This document shows positions 51,604 to 60,418 of a DNA stretch of 64,000 nt, piece by piece (position 1 is the stretch's first letter; every line of letters begins with the position of its first letter). The stretch spans positions 248,001 to 312,000 of the forward strand of contig CAVTHW010000020.1 in NCBI GenBank assembly GCA_963734625.1, given 5' to 3'. The notes beneath the pieces were generated by a model. That model had not been told where the DNA came from and did not search any database. It saw only the letters and a list, made by a program, of their open reading frames with translations. The stretch comes from CAVTHW01 sp963734625 (GTDB lineage Bacteria; Acidobacteriota; Terriglobia; Bryobacterales; Bryobacteraceae). Made by a program: the position numbers and the translations under genes.

Positions 51604-52729
51604 GGATCTCCCGCATGATCTCCGACGTGCCGGCGCCGATCGTGTAGAGCCGCAGGTCTCTCCAAATCCGCCCGATGGGGTACTCGGTGGTGTAGCCGAA
51701 ACCACCGAAGATCTGCATGCAATCGTAGGTGACACGCTGTGCCAACTCGGAGGTGAAGAGCTTGGCCATCGTCACCTCTTCCACCGCCGGCCTGCCGCGA
51801 TTCACCAGATCGAGGGCGCGATAGACCAGCCAGCGGGCGGCTTCGACGCCGGCGCGGTGCTCGGCGATCTTGTGCCTCCAGACCTGGTTGTCGAGGACGC
51901 GCCGCCCGAAGACCATCCGTTGCTTGCCGTATTCGATGGCCAGTTCCAGTGCCCGGTCCATGAACGACAGCACCAGCAGCGAGGTCGCCAGACGCTCGCC
52001 CTGAAGGTGCTCCATCAGGTAATAGAAGCCGCGGTTCCGCCGGCCCAGCAGGTAGCGTTTGGGGATATGGCAGTCGTCGAAGAACAGGTGAGCAGTGTCG
52101 GAAGCGACGTGCCCCACCTTGCTGATTCTTCCGCCCACGGAAAAGCCCTTCACGTCGGTCGGAAACAGGATGAGCGAGATGCCCCGGTGCCGGCTCTTGG
52201 AGGTGCGCGCCGCCAGCACGATGAAATCGGCGATGGCGCCGTTCGTGATCCAGAGCTTCTGGCCGTTGATCACCAGTTCGTCGCCGGCCTCTTGCGCGGA
52301 GGTGCGCATCGCCGCCACGTCCGATCCGCACTCCGGCTCGCTGATCCCGAGCGCCGCGATGCGATCCCCCAACACCGCCGGCTGGAGAAACTCGCGCTTC
52401 TGATCGGCGCGGCCCAGCTTGTCGATCAGCGGGATGGTGAGATCGGCCTGCACCATGAGGCCGATGTTGAGGCTGGGAAAGTCCGTGTAGCCCAAAGCAT
52501 CGTAGGCCGCGGCGCTGGCCCACCAGTCCATCGCTGCCCCGCCCCACTCCGGCGCGATGCGAATGCCGAACAGACCCAACTCCGCCGCCTTCTTGAAGAG
52601 CTCCCGCGGGTAGGCGTGCGCGTCCTCCCAGTCCTTGGCGTGGCGGGCGATCTCATCCCGGCAGAACCGCTTGATGGTCGCGCGGAACAGTTCGTGTTCT
52701 TCGGTGAAGTAGGGGTACTCGCTCATCAT
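51551..52729 (-). CDS. Acyl-CoA dehydrogenase
   Basis: 392 residues, FAD-dependent. Typical segments: LGISEPECGSDVAAMRTSAQ, QKLWITNGAIADFIVLAAR, MAKLFTSELAQRVTYDCMQI, and FGGFGYTTEYPIGRIWRDLR with the final IGAGTSEIMREIL. Catalytic base position near the late GTSE motif is consistent with a short-branched or isovaleryl-type enzyme. It introduces the alpha,beta double bond and reduces ETF. Its start overlaps the enoyl-CoA hydratase stop by four bases; last gene of the AtuA operon. Confidence 0.95.
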   Translation of the reverse strand: MMSEYPYFTEEHELFRATIKRFCRDEIARHAKDWEDAHAYPRELFKKAAELGLFGIRIAPEWGGAAMDWWASAAAYDALGYTDFPSLNIGLMVQADLTIPLIDKLGRADQKREFLQPAVLGDRIAALGISEPECGSDVAAMRTSAQEAGDELVINGQKLWITNGAIADFIVLAARTSKSRHRGISLILFPTDVKGFSVGGRISKVGHVASDTAHLFFDDCHIPKRYLLGRRNRGFYYLMEHLQGERLATSLLVLSFMDRALELAIEYGKQRMVFGRRVLDNQVWRHKIAEHRAGVEAARWLVYRALDLVNRGRPAVEEVTMAKLFTSELAQRVTYDCMQIFGGFGYTTEYPIGRIWRDLRLYTIGAGTSEIMREILMPISESKGRRRDIPRR

Positions 52730-53472
52730 CCGCTCCTCCGTCGAAAGCCCAGGACACCCTCCCGAAAACCCGCCGAGGCGTGCGCCTCGCGCCGGAACCT
52801 CTCCGCCAGCCTGGCCACCGCCTCGGGATCCAGACCCGCAATCTGCTGGACGAAGGACAGCCCCTGTTCGATCGCCGTGGCGCTCACGTCCGCCAAATCC
52901 AGGGCGATCCGCTCAGCCCGCTCGTGCAGCGTCCCAGGCTCCGTCACTACATCCACGATCCCAATACGACAGGCCTCTTCCGCGTCCACGATACGCGCCG
53001 TCAAGGCCAACTCCGTTGCCTTTCTCGCGCCGACCGCCGCCGCCACGACTGGAAAGATCATGTAAGGCCACAGACCGATGCGCACTTCGGTCAGCCCGAA
53101 TCGCGCGCCGGTCGAGGCGATGACGATGTGCGCATTTAGCGCCAGGCCCAATCCTCCCGCCAGCGCTGCCCCTTGCACCGCCGACACCATGGGCTTACGG
53201 AGCCCCGCGCCAATAGAGAACAGCTCCTGATGCAGGGCAAGCATAGCGTCCAGGTCCGTCTCGAGCGCCTCGCTGAGATCCATGCCGGAGCAGAAATCCT
53301 TGCCCTCGGCGTCGAGCAGAATCGCGCCCACCGCCCGGTCCGTTGCCGCCTCGCGGATGGCATCGAGCAAACTCCGGCACAAGGCCACATCCAGCGCGTT
53401 GCGCTTGTCGGGGCGATTGAGCGTCAATCGCCGCAGCCGCCCATGGCTGCTAATCAGCAAGCTCTCGTTCAT
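52726..53472 (-). CDS. Enoyl-CoA hydratase/isomerase family protein
   Basis: About 248 residues of the crotonase fold: RLTLNRPDKRNALDVALCRS, the oxyanion-hole segment GKDFCSGMDLSEALETD, and VQGAALAGGLGLALNAHIVI followed by FGLTEVRIGLWPYMIFPVVA. It hydrates 2-enoyl-CoA or a 3-methylglutaconyl-type substrate. ATG 53472 was chosen because homology begins there and it overlaps the AtuA C-terminal-type gene by 23 bases. Confidence 0.92.
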   Translation of the reverse strand: MNESLLISSHGRLRRLTLNRPDKRNALDVALCRSLLDAIREAATDRAVGAILLDAEGKDFCSGMDLSEALETDLDAMLALHQELFSIGAGLRKPMVSAVQGAALAGGLGLALNAHIVIASTGARFGLTEVRIGLWPYMIFPVVAAAVGARKATELALTARIVDAEEACRIGIVDVVTEPGTLHERAERIALDLADVSATAIEQGLSFVQQIAGLDPEAVARLAERFRREAHASAGFREGVLGFRRRSG

Positions 53473-53782
53473 CCAGTTCGATCTCCATGCCGAGCAACGC
53501 GGAGGCCAGCGTCTTGCCTTGCGCATCCGTCCGCAGTGATACCGTGCCGCCGCCGCCGAGGGCTCGATGGAGGACGAAATTCAGCGCCCCGAGATTGGGC
53601 AACTCGTACCGCTCCACCGTGCCCTTCACATGATCCGAGAAGAAGCACAGCACGCGCTCCGCAGTTACTTCGCGAACGAGAATCGGATAGTGCTCGGGGC
53701 GCCAGGCGATCACTCCGATGTTGGCGATGTCCCCCTTGTCGCCGGATCTGGCGTGAGCCAGGCGCGAGAGCGGCACGGTCAT
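53450..53782 (-). CDS. AtuA C-terminal-type ferredoxin-fold protein
   Basis: 110 residues: SRLAHARSGDKGDIANIGVI, then VREVTAERVLCFFSDHVKGT and YELPNLGALNFVLHRALGGG. This is the small domain that in many AtuA proteins is fused at the C-terminus and in others is separate. ATGA overlap with the AtuA gene upstream and overlap with the hydratase downstream show tight coupling. Function is not established. Confidence 0.85.
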   Translation of the reverse strand: MTVPLSRLAHARSGDKGDIANIGVIAWRPEHYPILVREVTAERVLCFFSDHVKGTVERYELPNLGALNFVLHRALGGGGTVSLRTDAQGKTLASALLGMEIELDERELAD

Positions 53783-55114
53783 TCGACCACCTCCACCCTC
53801 GGCCGGATCTCGGATCGCGGGATCAGCGCGGGCCAGTAGGACACGACCTCGCGCACCGGCGGGCGGCCCTCGCCGTAACCCGTGGCTCCAGGCGGGCCGC
53901 TCAACACAAGCGGGATCAACTCCCGCGTGAATCTCTCCACCGCGTTGCGGTCCCGGCCCCGAACGCCAATTCGCAACTGCAACTCCGGAACGTCCTCCAC
54001 TGGCGGCGCTGCCCCACCGTGGCAAGCGTCAACGCCGAAGAACTCCGTGTAGATCTCGTCGAACACCAGCCCCAGCCGCTCGATCCGCCGGCGGACGATG
54101 CGATCCGCTTCAATGGCCTTCTCCCGTGCGTCGGGCCAGGTGTAGACCAAGGTTCCAACGGCCTTCCAGCCGGCTGAATAGTTAATGGAGAGTTTCAGAA
54201 AGTCGGTCGGAGCCGCGCCGCTCGCGTGCGTTACGCGCACACGGTCCGGCCCTTCGTCTTCCACCCTGACACTGGTGAAATCGGTCACACAGTCCGGCCC
54301 GTAGTAAGTGCGGGGATCTCCAATCTCATAGAGTAACTGCTCCTTGACTCCGTGGGAATCCACGCGCCCGCCTGACCCAGGATGCTTGGTGACCACGAAA
54401 CTTCCGTCAGGCTCCATCTCGACGATGGGATAGCCAATCTCCTCGAGGTTAGCGAGACTTCGCCAATCCGCCAGCGAGTTGCCGCCGGTAACGTGAGCGC
54501 CGCACTCGATGATGTGCCCCGCCACCATACCGCGAGGCCAGCAAGTTGTAGTCCTCGGGCCGCCATCCGTAGCTATGGATGGCCGGGGCGAGCGCCAGAG
54601 CGGCGTCCGCGCACCTTCCCGACAGCACCACGTCGGCGCCCGTTCGCAGAGCATCCGCGAGCGGAAACGCCCCCAGGTAAGCGTTCGCGCTCAAGATTCG
54701 CTCGCGGATGGAGGAGAGCGGCTCGCCGGTGTCCATGTTGGTCATCGGATTGCCTTTTTCGAGGAGCTCGTCAATCCGTTCGGTGACGTCGTCACCCAGC
54801 ACCACCGCCACTTTCAGATCAGGCGCCACGCGCCGGACCTCCCGCGCGCAAGCCAGGGGATTCAGCCCACCCGCGTTGGCCAGCACCTTGATCCGGCCTT
54901 CCCGCAGCTTCGGGGCGATGCGGGCCATCAGAGGGGGAAAGTCGCGCGCATAGCCGAGGGCAGGGTCGCGGCGCCGCTGTTTCTGAAGAATCGCCATGGT
55001 GACTTCGGCCAGGTAGTCGAGCGTCAGGAAGTCAATCGGCCCTTGCTCCACCAGCCGGACCGGCGCTTCCAGCCAATCCCCCCAAAAGCCCTGGCCGTTT
55101 GCGATTCGAATCAT
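53779..55114 (-). CDS. AtuA-family (acyclic terpene utilisation, DUF1446) protein with one frame break
   Basis: About 445 residues when a surplus base at 54529 is skipped. N-terminal part: MIRIANGQGFWGDWLEAPVR, LTLDYLAEVTMAILQKQRRR, DVVLSGRCADAALALAPAIH. After the break: MVAGHIIECGAHVTGGNSLA, RVDSHGVKEQLLYEIGDPRT and the final segment ending RPRVEVVE. AtuA is needed for citronellol/geraniol catabolism in Pseudomonas, but relatives are also found in other branched acyl-CoA operons. Start overlaps the carboxyltransferase stop. Confidence 0.82.
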
Positions 55115-56724
55115 GGCATAAGATCCAGCGCCAGATGCCCGCGCTTGGGATTAGTGGTTACGACTTCGAGCAGAAATGACAGGATCGGGCGTGTCTCCAG
55201 CGGATCGATGATCGCATCCACGTGCCCGCGCGCCGCCGCGTAGGTGGCGTCCAGCCAGCGCTCGTAATCGGCTTTAGTCTGATCGATGGAGCGTTCCAGA
55301 TCCGGAGAAAGCGGTTGACCGGCGGCCCTCTGCCTCTCGATCTCGGGGCCATGCATCGCCTGGGTGGCGGTATCGCTCTCCATGACTCCGATGCGGGCCG
55401 TCGGCCAGCCCAAAGTGAAATCCGGATCGAAGCCCTGTCCGGCCAAGGCGTAATAGCCCGCGCCGCTGGCATGGTTGATGGTGAGGACGATCTTCGGCAC
55501 GGTCGCGCAAGCCATGCTCTCCACCATCTCCGCGCCGGCGCGAATGATGCCTTCGCTCTCGGCCGCGGCGCCCACCATGAAACCGGATGTGTCCTGAAGG
55601 TAGACCAGCGGCAGTCCGTGCCGTTCGGCGCTCTCGACGAAGTACGCGACCTTCCGTGCCGATTCGGGGTAGATGATGCCGCCCACCCGCGGCCCCCGAG
55701 CGGTCTTGACGAAGCCGCGGCGGTTGGCCACTAGCGCCACCGGAATTCCATCGAGCCGCGCGGTGGCGCAAAGCATCTCCCGCGCGTATTCCGGCTGGAA
55801 CTCCAGGTAGTCTTCCGCATCGAAGATGGAGGCCGCAATGGTCTCCATTTCGTACGGCAGACGGTGGTCCGCCGGCAGGACGGAGTAGAGATTCTCAGAT
55901 GGACGCGCCGAAGGGCTCCCCGAGTGACGCGCGGAAGGCTGCGGAAAGTCGCGGAACAGGCGCCGGATGAGGCCCAGGCAGCCGGGGTCATCGTCGGCGG
56001 TATAGTGCGCGACTCCGCTGGTTCGAGTATGTAATCCGGCTCCGCCCAGGGTCTCGGCGTCTACCTCTTCACCGGTGGCCCCGCGCACCAGGTTGGGCCC
56101 GCCCAGCCCCATAAAGCTGGTGCCTTTCACCATGACGATGACGTCGCTCAACGCGGGCAGATAGGCGCCGCCGGCGATGCAGGGGCCCATGACGGCCGCG
56201 ATTTGCGGCACGCGCAGTTTCCGCCGCATCAGCGAGTTGTAGTAGAAGATGCGGGCCGCCCCGTACTGGCCGGGGAAGATACCGTCCTGAAGCGGCAGGT
56301 TCACGCCGGCTGAGTCGACAAGGTAGACGATTGGGATGCGGTTACGCATCGCGATTTCCTGAGCACGCAGGATCTTGGCGATGGTCTCGGGCCACCACGC
56401 GCCGGCTTTCACCGTGGCATCGTTAGCCACCACCACCGCAGAGCGCCCCTCGATTCTTCCCACGCCAGTGACCACGCCCGCCGAAGGCGCCTGGCCATCG
56501 TACTTGTCCCAGGCGATGAGCAGCCCGACCTCGAAGAATCGGGAGCCGGTATCCAGCAACTGCTCCAATCTCTCCCGCGCGGTCAGTTTGCCGGCGTGGT
56601 GCTGCTTATCAATCTTGGCCGGACCTCCGCCGAGGCGCAGCCGAAACTCGAGCCGGCGCAGTTCGTCGACAAGCGTCTTGAGGTGATTTTCTCCATCGAC
56701 CGTCCCGACCCGGCTAAATCCCAT
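55111..56724 (-). CDS. Acyl-CoA carboxylase carboxyltransferase (beta) subunit
   Basis: 537 residues, carboxyltransferase fold in two halves: KLTARERLEQLLDTGSRFFE and AVMGPCIAGGAYLPALSDVI in the first, LVANRRGFVKTARGPRVGGI, LQDTSGFMVGAAAESEGIIR and TINHASGAGYYALAGQGFDP in the second. It resembles methylcrotonyl-/geranyl-CoA carboxylase beta subunits. The biotin carboxylase/carrier (alpha) subunit is not in the operon or window. First gene of a five-gene operon with AtuA, hydratase and acyl-CoA dehydrogenase. Confidence 0.93.
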   Translation of the reverse strand: MGFSRVGTVDGENHLKTLVDELRRLEFRLRLGGGPAKIDKQHHAGKLTARERLEQLLDTGSRFFEVGLLIAWDKYDGQAPSAGVVTGVGRIEGRSAVVVANDATVKAGAWWPETIAKILRAQEIAMRNRIPIVYLVDSAGVNLPLQDGIFPGQYGAARIFYYNSLMRRKLRVPQIAAVMGPCIAGGAYLPALSDVIVMVKGTSFMGLGGPNLVRGATGEEVDAETLGGAGLHTRTSGVAHYTADDDPGCLGLIRRLFRDFPQPSARHSGSPSARPSENLYSVLPADHRLPYEMETIAASIFDAEDYLEFQPEYAREMLCATARLDGIPVALVANRRGFVKTARGPRVGGIIYPESARKVAYFVESAERHGLPLVYLQDTSGFMVGAAAESEGIIRAGAEMVESMACATVPKIVLTINHASGAGYYALAGQGFDPDFTLGWPTARIGVMESDTATQAMHGPEIERQRAAGQPLSPDLERSIDQTKADYERWLDATYAAARGHVDAIIDPLETRPILSFLLEVVTTNPKRGHLALDLMP

Positions 56725-56741
56725 CTCTATCTTTATCTTAG

Positions 56742-56769
56742 ATCAGAGGCCGGAACTTGCCGGCGTGCT
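56742..56769. repeat. Copy of the mutase 3' end
   Basis: These 28 bases match 57544-57571 with one difference. Read leftward the extended segment translates as GQHAGKFRPLI plus stop, corresponding to the QEHAGRFRPLM end of the mutase gene. The two copies bracket the DUF433/DUF5615 pair, so the 800-base block between them looks inserted or duplicated. The remaining 56770-56897 shows nothing recognisable. Confidence 0.7.
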
Positions 56770-56897
56770 GCCCCAGGCCGAGCCCCGCCAGAAGCCCACA
56801 CACGTTGAACCAAATGCGACCGGCCGCTAACCGCTGCTTGATCACTGCGGTGAACGTCGTATCACAAGATCTATCCCGTCACCCTACGGCCACTCAA

Positions 56898-57218
56898 TCA
56901 AACGGCCAGCAATGGGCTCAATCGGAAGTTCTGTCCATCGGGCGACGAATTGTTCTCGATATTCAGGCCAACGCCGCTGGGGATATTCACCACCACGACA
57001 GCGAACTGCGGAAATGATTTGAGCGCGCGGGAAGCCGATTCGCCGAACAGATGATCCCGAGTGAGCAGGCACCGGAAGCCAGCGCCCACCGCCGCCTTCA
57101 CCAGATCGCCGTTCGACAGGGCTTTCCAGCCGCGATTCCCTGCGGTGTCGCAGTGAATTCCCAGACCGATCAGGACGGATGCGAGATGCACGTCCATGTT
57201 GGCATCAAGCAGCCACAT
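56898..57218 (-). CDS. DUF5615 PIN-like protein (putative toxin)
   Basis: 106 residues: WLLDANMDVHLASVLIGLGI, then CLLTRDHLFGESASRALKSF and a hydrophobic strand FAVVVVNIPSG. The Asp in LLDAN and the Asp in TRDHLF are the PIN/Mut7-C-type catalytic positions. DUF5615 proteins usually follow DUF433 genes and are regarded as toxin-like partners. Its start overlaps the DUF433 gene by 14 bases. Confidence 0.8.
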   Translation of the reverse strand: MWLLDANMDVHLASVLIGLGIHCDTAGNRGWKALSNGDLVKAAVGAGFRCLLTRDHLFGESASRALKSFPQFAVVVVNIPSGVGLNIENNSSPDGQNFRLSPLLAV

Positions 57219-57462
57219 GGAATGAGCCGGTGAGCTCGGATGCGACCTTCAAGACTTCAGGCAAAGCCTCGGGCGGAAAGGCGGAATCGAACGAGTCATT
57301 GATCTCTTCGAGAGACATACCGCCGGCCAAGCATTCTAGGATCAGAGAGACAGCTAGCCGGGTACCGCGAACAGCCAGTTTTCCGCCCAGGAGTTGTGGA
57401 TCGGCTACGATCCATTGATAGCCTTTGTAGGCCGCTGGTTGCCAGTCTGGCATCGCGCTCAC
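57205..57462 (-). CDS. DUF433 antitoxin-like protein
   Basis: 85 residues: IVADPQLLGGKLAVRGTRLA, then VSLILECLAGGMSLEEINDS, the typical DUF433 helix-turn-helix with the GTRLxV signature. DUF433 proteins (VapB45-like) pair with DUF5615 or PIN toxins. The gene pair sits between the carboxylase operon and the mutase gene and is likely a mobile toxin-antitoxin module. Confidence 0.85.
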   Translation of the reverse strand: MSAMPDWQPAAYKGYQWIVADPQLLGGKLAVRGTRLAVSLILECLAGGMSLEEINDSFDSAFPPEALPEVLKVASELTGSFHVAA

Positions 57463-57539
57463 TCCTTTTCCATTCTACACGCCCCTAGGAACGCGCGTCC
57501 CTGCTCACGTCCCGGAACGGCGAGAGTCTTGGAAGGACC

Positions 57540-59297
57540 TTACATCAGAGGCCGGAACCTGCCGGCGTGCTCCTGGAGCCGGTCGGTGATCTGGCCCAGC
57601 GAGCACACCTCAACGGTTTTTAGTAACTCGCCAAACACGTTGCCGCCGCCTTCGACCACCTCTCCGAGGCGATCCAGAGCGCGCTGGGCCTTGGCGGCAT
57701 TGCGCCGTTTGAACTCCTTCAACCGCGACACTTGAAGCCGCTTCTTCGCGGCCGGCGTCCGCGCCAGGGCAAACTCCTGCTCCGGCTTTTCCCCACTGCC
57801 GTAGCGCGTAAGGCCGATCAGGGGACGAACACCCGAGTTGATCTGCCGCTCCATCAGGTGCGCGCTGGCCTGAATCTGGGTTCTCTGATATCGATTCTCG
57901 ACAGCTTCCAGAACGCCGCCCAGGCTCTCGATGGTCCTGAACTCCTGAAGAATTGCCTTTTCCAGGATGCGCTCCATCGCCTTCATCCCCGGCGACCCGG
58001 CCAGCGCATTCATCGTGTGCCGGAACAGTCCGGACTCCTCGAGGATGACGGACTGCGCATGCGACGCCAGCCTGCTCCATTCCTCGCTGGGCGTCGTGAA
58101 GGGCTCATCGGCGCTGTTGGAATGGCAGGAGTTGGTGGCGTTGATATAGGCCAGCAGCAACTCGATGGCGGTGCGGGTGAGGTTATTCCGGAACTCGGCC
58201 GCGATTAGCGATCGCCCGCTGGTCTGCGTGTGGACCTTGAACAGTTGAGCTTTCGGGCCGGCGCCAAAGACGTCGCGCATGGCCACGGCGAAGATCTTCC
58301 GGCAGACGCGAGTGAGCGCCAGGTATTCCAGGTCCAGCCCACAGTCGAGGAAAAACGACAGCCGCGGTCCGAACTGATTCACGTCCAGCCCTCGGCTGAG
58401 GAGTAACTCCACATAGGTGAAGGCGTTGGAGAGGGTGTAAGCTGCCTGCTGGACCGGCGTGGCTCCCGCCTCCGCCATGTGGTAGCCGGAAATGGAGATC
58501 GGGTACCACCGTGGCATCTCCCGGCTGGTCCACTCAATCATGTCCGCCAGGAAGCGGAGCGAAGGTTCCAGGGGGAAGATCGTCTCGTTCTGGGCCTGTA
58601 CTTCCTTGAGGATGTCGGCCTGCACCGTGCCCCGCAGCTTCGGAACAACCCGGGCCCCAAAGCGCCGCTTCGCCGCCGCGACATACATGGCCATCAGGAT
58701 CGGCGCCGGTCCGGAGATCGTCATCGAGACGGAGCAGTTGGGCTCGCCCAGCGGGAATCCGGCATAGAGGCGGACCATGTCCTCGACGGTGTCGATGGCT
58801 ACCCCGCCCTCGCCCACTTTTCCGAACACGCCATCGGCGTCGCTGTCCAGGCCGTACAGCGTGGGGCCGTCGAAAGCAGTGGAGAGACGGTAACTGCGCT
58901 GATGACGGCCTAAGTAACGGAACCGCTTATTAGTATCTTCGGCCAGCCCCAGACCCGCGAACAACCGTGTAGGCTCCTCGGACTTCGCTTGCTCGGGAGC
59001 GAGTGGATCGAGGTACATCTCGGCATAGGCGGAGTTTACATAGGGAAACTCGCCTGGCAGACCCTCCCCTACCAGGTATCGGGCGATCTCCCCAGGCTCG
59101 TCTGTCTCCGGCAGCGCAAAGCGGGGAACCTTCAATCCCGTGGGGAGTTCGACCTCGGAAACGGACCGCCGGATCCTGGCCCAGCGCCGCTTAAAAGCAG
59201 AACGCGTCTTATCGTCCTGACGGGCGAGTTCCACTTGCCGCGCCACATGCCCGTTGAAGCTTTCAATGGCCGCACAAACTCTCGACAGGGAGGTCAT
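57540..59297 (-). CDS. Acyl-CoA mutase catalytic subunit, IcmF C-terminal half equivalent
   Basis: 585 residues: the methylmalonyl/isobutyryl-CoA mutase barrel with LPETDEPGEIARYLVGEGLP, RFRYLGRHQRSYRLSTAFDG, NCSVSMTISGPAPILMAMYV, VHTQTSGRSLIAAEFRNNLT and the final SLGQITDRLQEHAGRFRPLM. The B12-binding domain is not in this chain but in the preceding gene (59294-60340), overlapping by four bases. In IcmF the two halves are fused. Substrate (isobutyryl-CoA, isovaleryl-CoA or methylmalonyl-CoA) is not settled by the sequence alone. Needs adenosylcobalamin. Confidence 0.9.
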   Translation of the reverse strand: MTSLSRVCAAIESFNGHVARQVELARQDDKTRSAFKRRWARIRRSVSEVELPTGLKVPRFALPETDEPGEIARYLVGEGLPGEFPYVNSAYAEMYLDPLAPEQAKSEEPTRLFAGLGLAEDTNKRFRYLGRHQRSYRLSTAFDGPTLYGLDSDADGVFGKVGEGGVAIDTVEDMVRLYAGFPLGEPNCSVSMTISGPAPILMAMYVAAAKRRFGARVVPKLRGTVQADILKEVQAQNETIFPLEPSLRFLADMIEWTSREMPRWYPISISGYHMAEAGATPVQQAAYTLSNAFTYVELLLSRGLDVNQFGPRLSFFLDCGLDLEYLALTRVCRKIFAVAMRDVFGAGPKAQLFKVHTQTSGRSLIAAEFRNNLTRTAIELLLAYINATNSCHSNSADEPFTTPSEEWSRLASHAQSVILEESGLFRHTMNALAGSPGMKAMERILEKAILQEFRTIESLGGVLEAVENRYQRTQIQASAHLMERQINSGVRPLIGLTRYGSGEKPEQEFALARTPAAKKRLQVSRLKEFKRRNAAKAQRALDRLGEVVEGGGNVFGELLKTVEVCSLGQITDRLQEHAGRFRPLM

Positions 59298-60340
59298 CGG
59301 CTCACCTCCGCCAGGAGTTGGAACAACTCGTCCACGCCGGGGTCGCGGTGGCGCCGCGCTTCCGTCGAGACCAATTTCTGGCCGCGCCCGTTCTCCATGA
59401 GCCGCTCGCCGATTTCCGCCTGGGCCGCTTTGGCCCGCGGTTGATCCGACTTGTTGACCACAACGATGTCGGCGGCATCCAGCATGACCACCTTCTGTAG
59501 TTGCAGGCGCGAGCCGTAGTCGGGAGGCATCACCAGGATCTTCCGGTCGAACAGGCCGTCACGGAAAGGCATGGCCTCCTGGCCGGTCCCGACCGTTTCC
59601 ACCAGAATGAAATCGAACTCCTGATGGCGGAGTAAGTCGAGGTAGGGCTCGGTTTCGGCGGACAGGCCGCCTGGGTGCCCCCGTGTGGCCAGGCTGCGCA
59701 TGAACACCCGGTCGTGCTGGGAGTGAATCATCATGGCGCGATCGCCCAGCAGCGCGCCGTTGCCCATCAGGCTGGGGTCGTGGGACAGAATGGCGATGCG
59801 GCCGCGGGCCTTCGCGTGCAGATGCCGCAGCACTAGTTCGTCGATGAGGGTAGTCTTCCCCGAGCCTCCCGGCCCGGTGAAACCAAAGACCAGGGCCGAC
59901 GCCCGGCGGCGCGGTGGTTTCACCTCGCGCCGGCGCCGCGTTTTGCCGTAGGTCTTCAACACGAACCTGACAATCGTCTCCAGGGGTGTGCCGGCGAAGA
60001 AGATTTCGTCGGTGCCCTGCCGCCGCATTCGGCGCGCATCAGCCTGCGAAATCGTGCCCCCGCCTCCGCCAAACAAGCCGATGTGACTGCCGCCGCGGCG
60101 ATCCAGGTCCCGGCGCACATCGCGGAAGAATTCGATGTGGCCCCCGTTGTAGGAGGAGATGCCGACGGCCGCGACGTCCTCCTGAATCGCAGCCCTCGCA
60201 ATGTCGCTAACCGAGCGATGGAAGCCGAGATACACCACCTCGATGCCGTGATGAATGAACTCGATGTTCAGGGTGTTGATGGCGCTGTCGTGGCCATCGC
60301 ATATGGGAACAGCGCTAAGCAGCCGAACCGGCCGGTGCAT
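59294..60340 (-). CDS. Cobalamin-binding domain fused to a MeaB-like GTPase, IcmF N-terminal half equivalent
   Basis: 348 residues. Residues 1-130: B12-binding domain (VPICDGHDSAINTLNIEFIH with the DxHxxx motif, VVYLGFHRSVSDIARAAIQE, SSYNGGHIEFFRDVRRDL, LFGGGGGTISQADARRM). Residues about 145-348: MeaB/ArgK-type G domain with P-loop GPGGSGKT, LVETVGTGQEAM (G3 region) and VVNKSDQPRAKA (G4). The G domain would gate cofactor loading of the mutase. Gene order and domain order equal those of fused IcmF, here split by an ATGA overlap. Confidence 0.9.
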   Translation of the reverse strand: MHRPVRLLSAVPICDGHDSAINTLNIEFIHHGIEVVYLGFHRSVSDIARAAIQEDVAAVGISSYNGGHIEFFRDVRRDLDRRGGSHIGLFGGGGGTISQADARRMRRQGTDEIFFAGTPLETIVRFVLKTYGKTRRRREVKPPRRRASALVFGFTGPGGSGKTTLIDELVLRHLHAKARGRIAILSHDPSLMGNGALLGDRAMMIHSQHDRVFMRSLATRGHPGGLSAETEPYLDLLRHQEFDFILVETVGTGQEAMPFRDGLFDRKILVMPPDYGSRLQLQKVVMLDAADIVVVNKSDQPRAKAAQAEIGERLMENGRGQKLVSTEARRHRDPGVDELFQLLAEVSR

Positions 60341-60418
60341 GAATAGTCCCTGATTCCAAGGTAAGCCCCCTCCGCCTGGAGTCGCAAGCGAAAGTGCTAT
60401 ATTCTGGGCGGGATCTCT

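Noticed and set aside
51539..53065. 508-codon plus-strand frame opposite the acyl-CoA dehydrogenase and hydratase genes
   Set aside because: Crosses two overlapping real genes on the other strand and has no recognisable motif.
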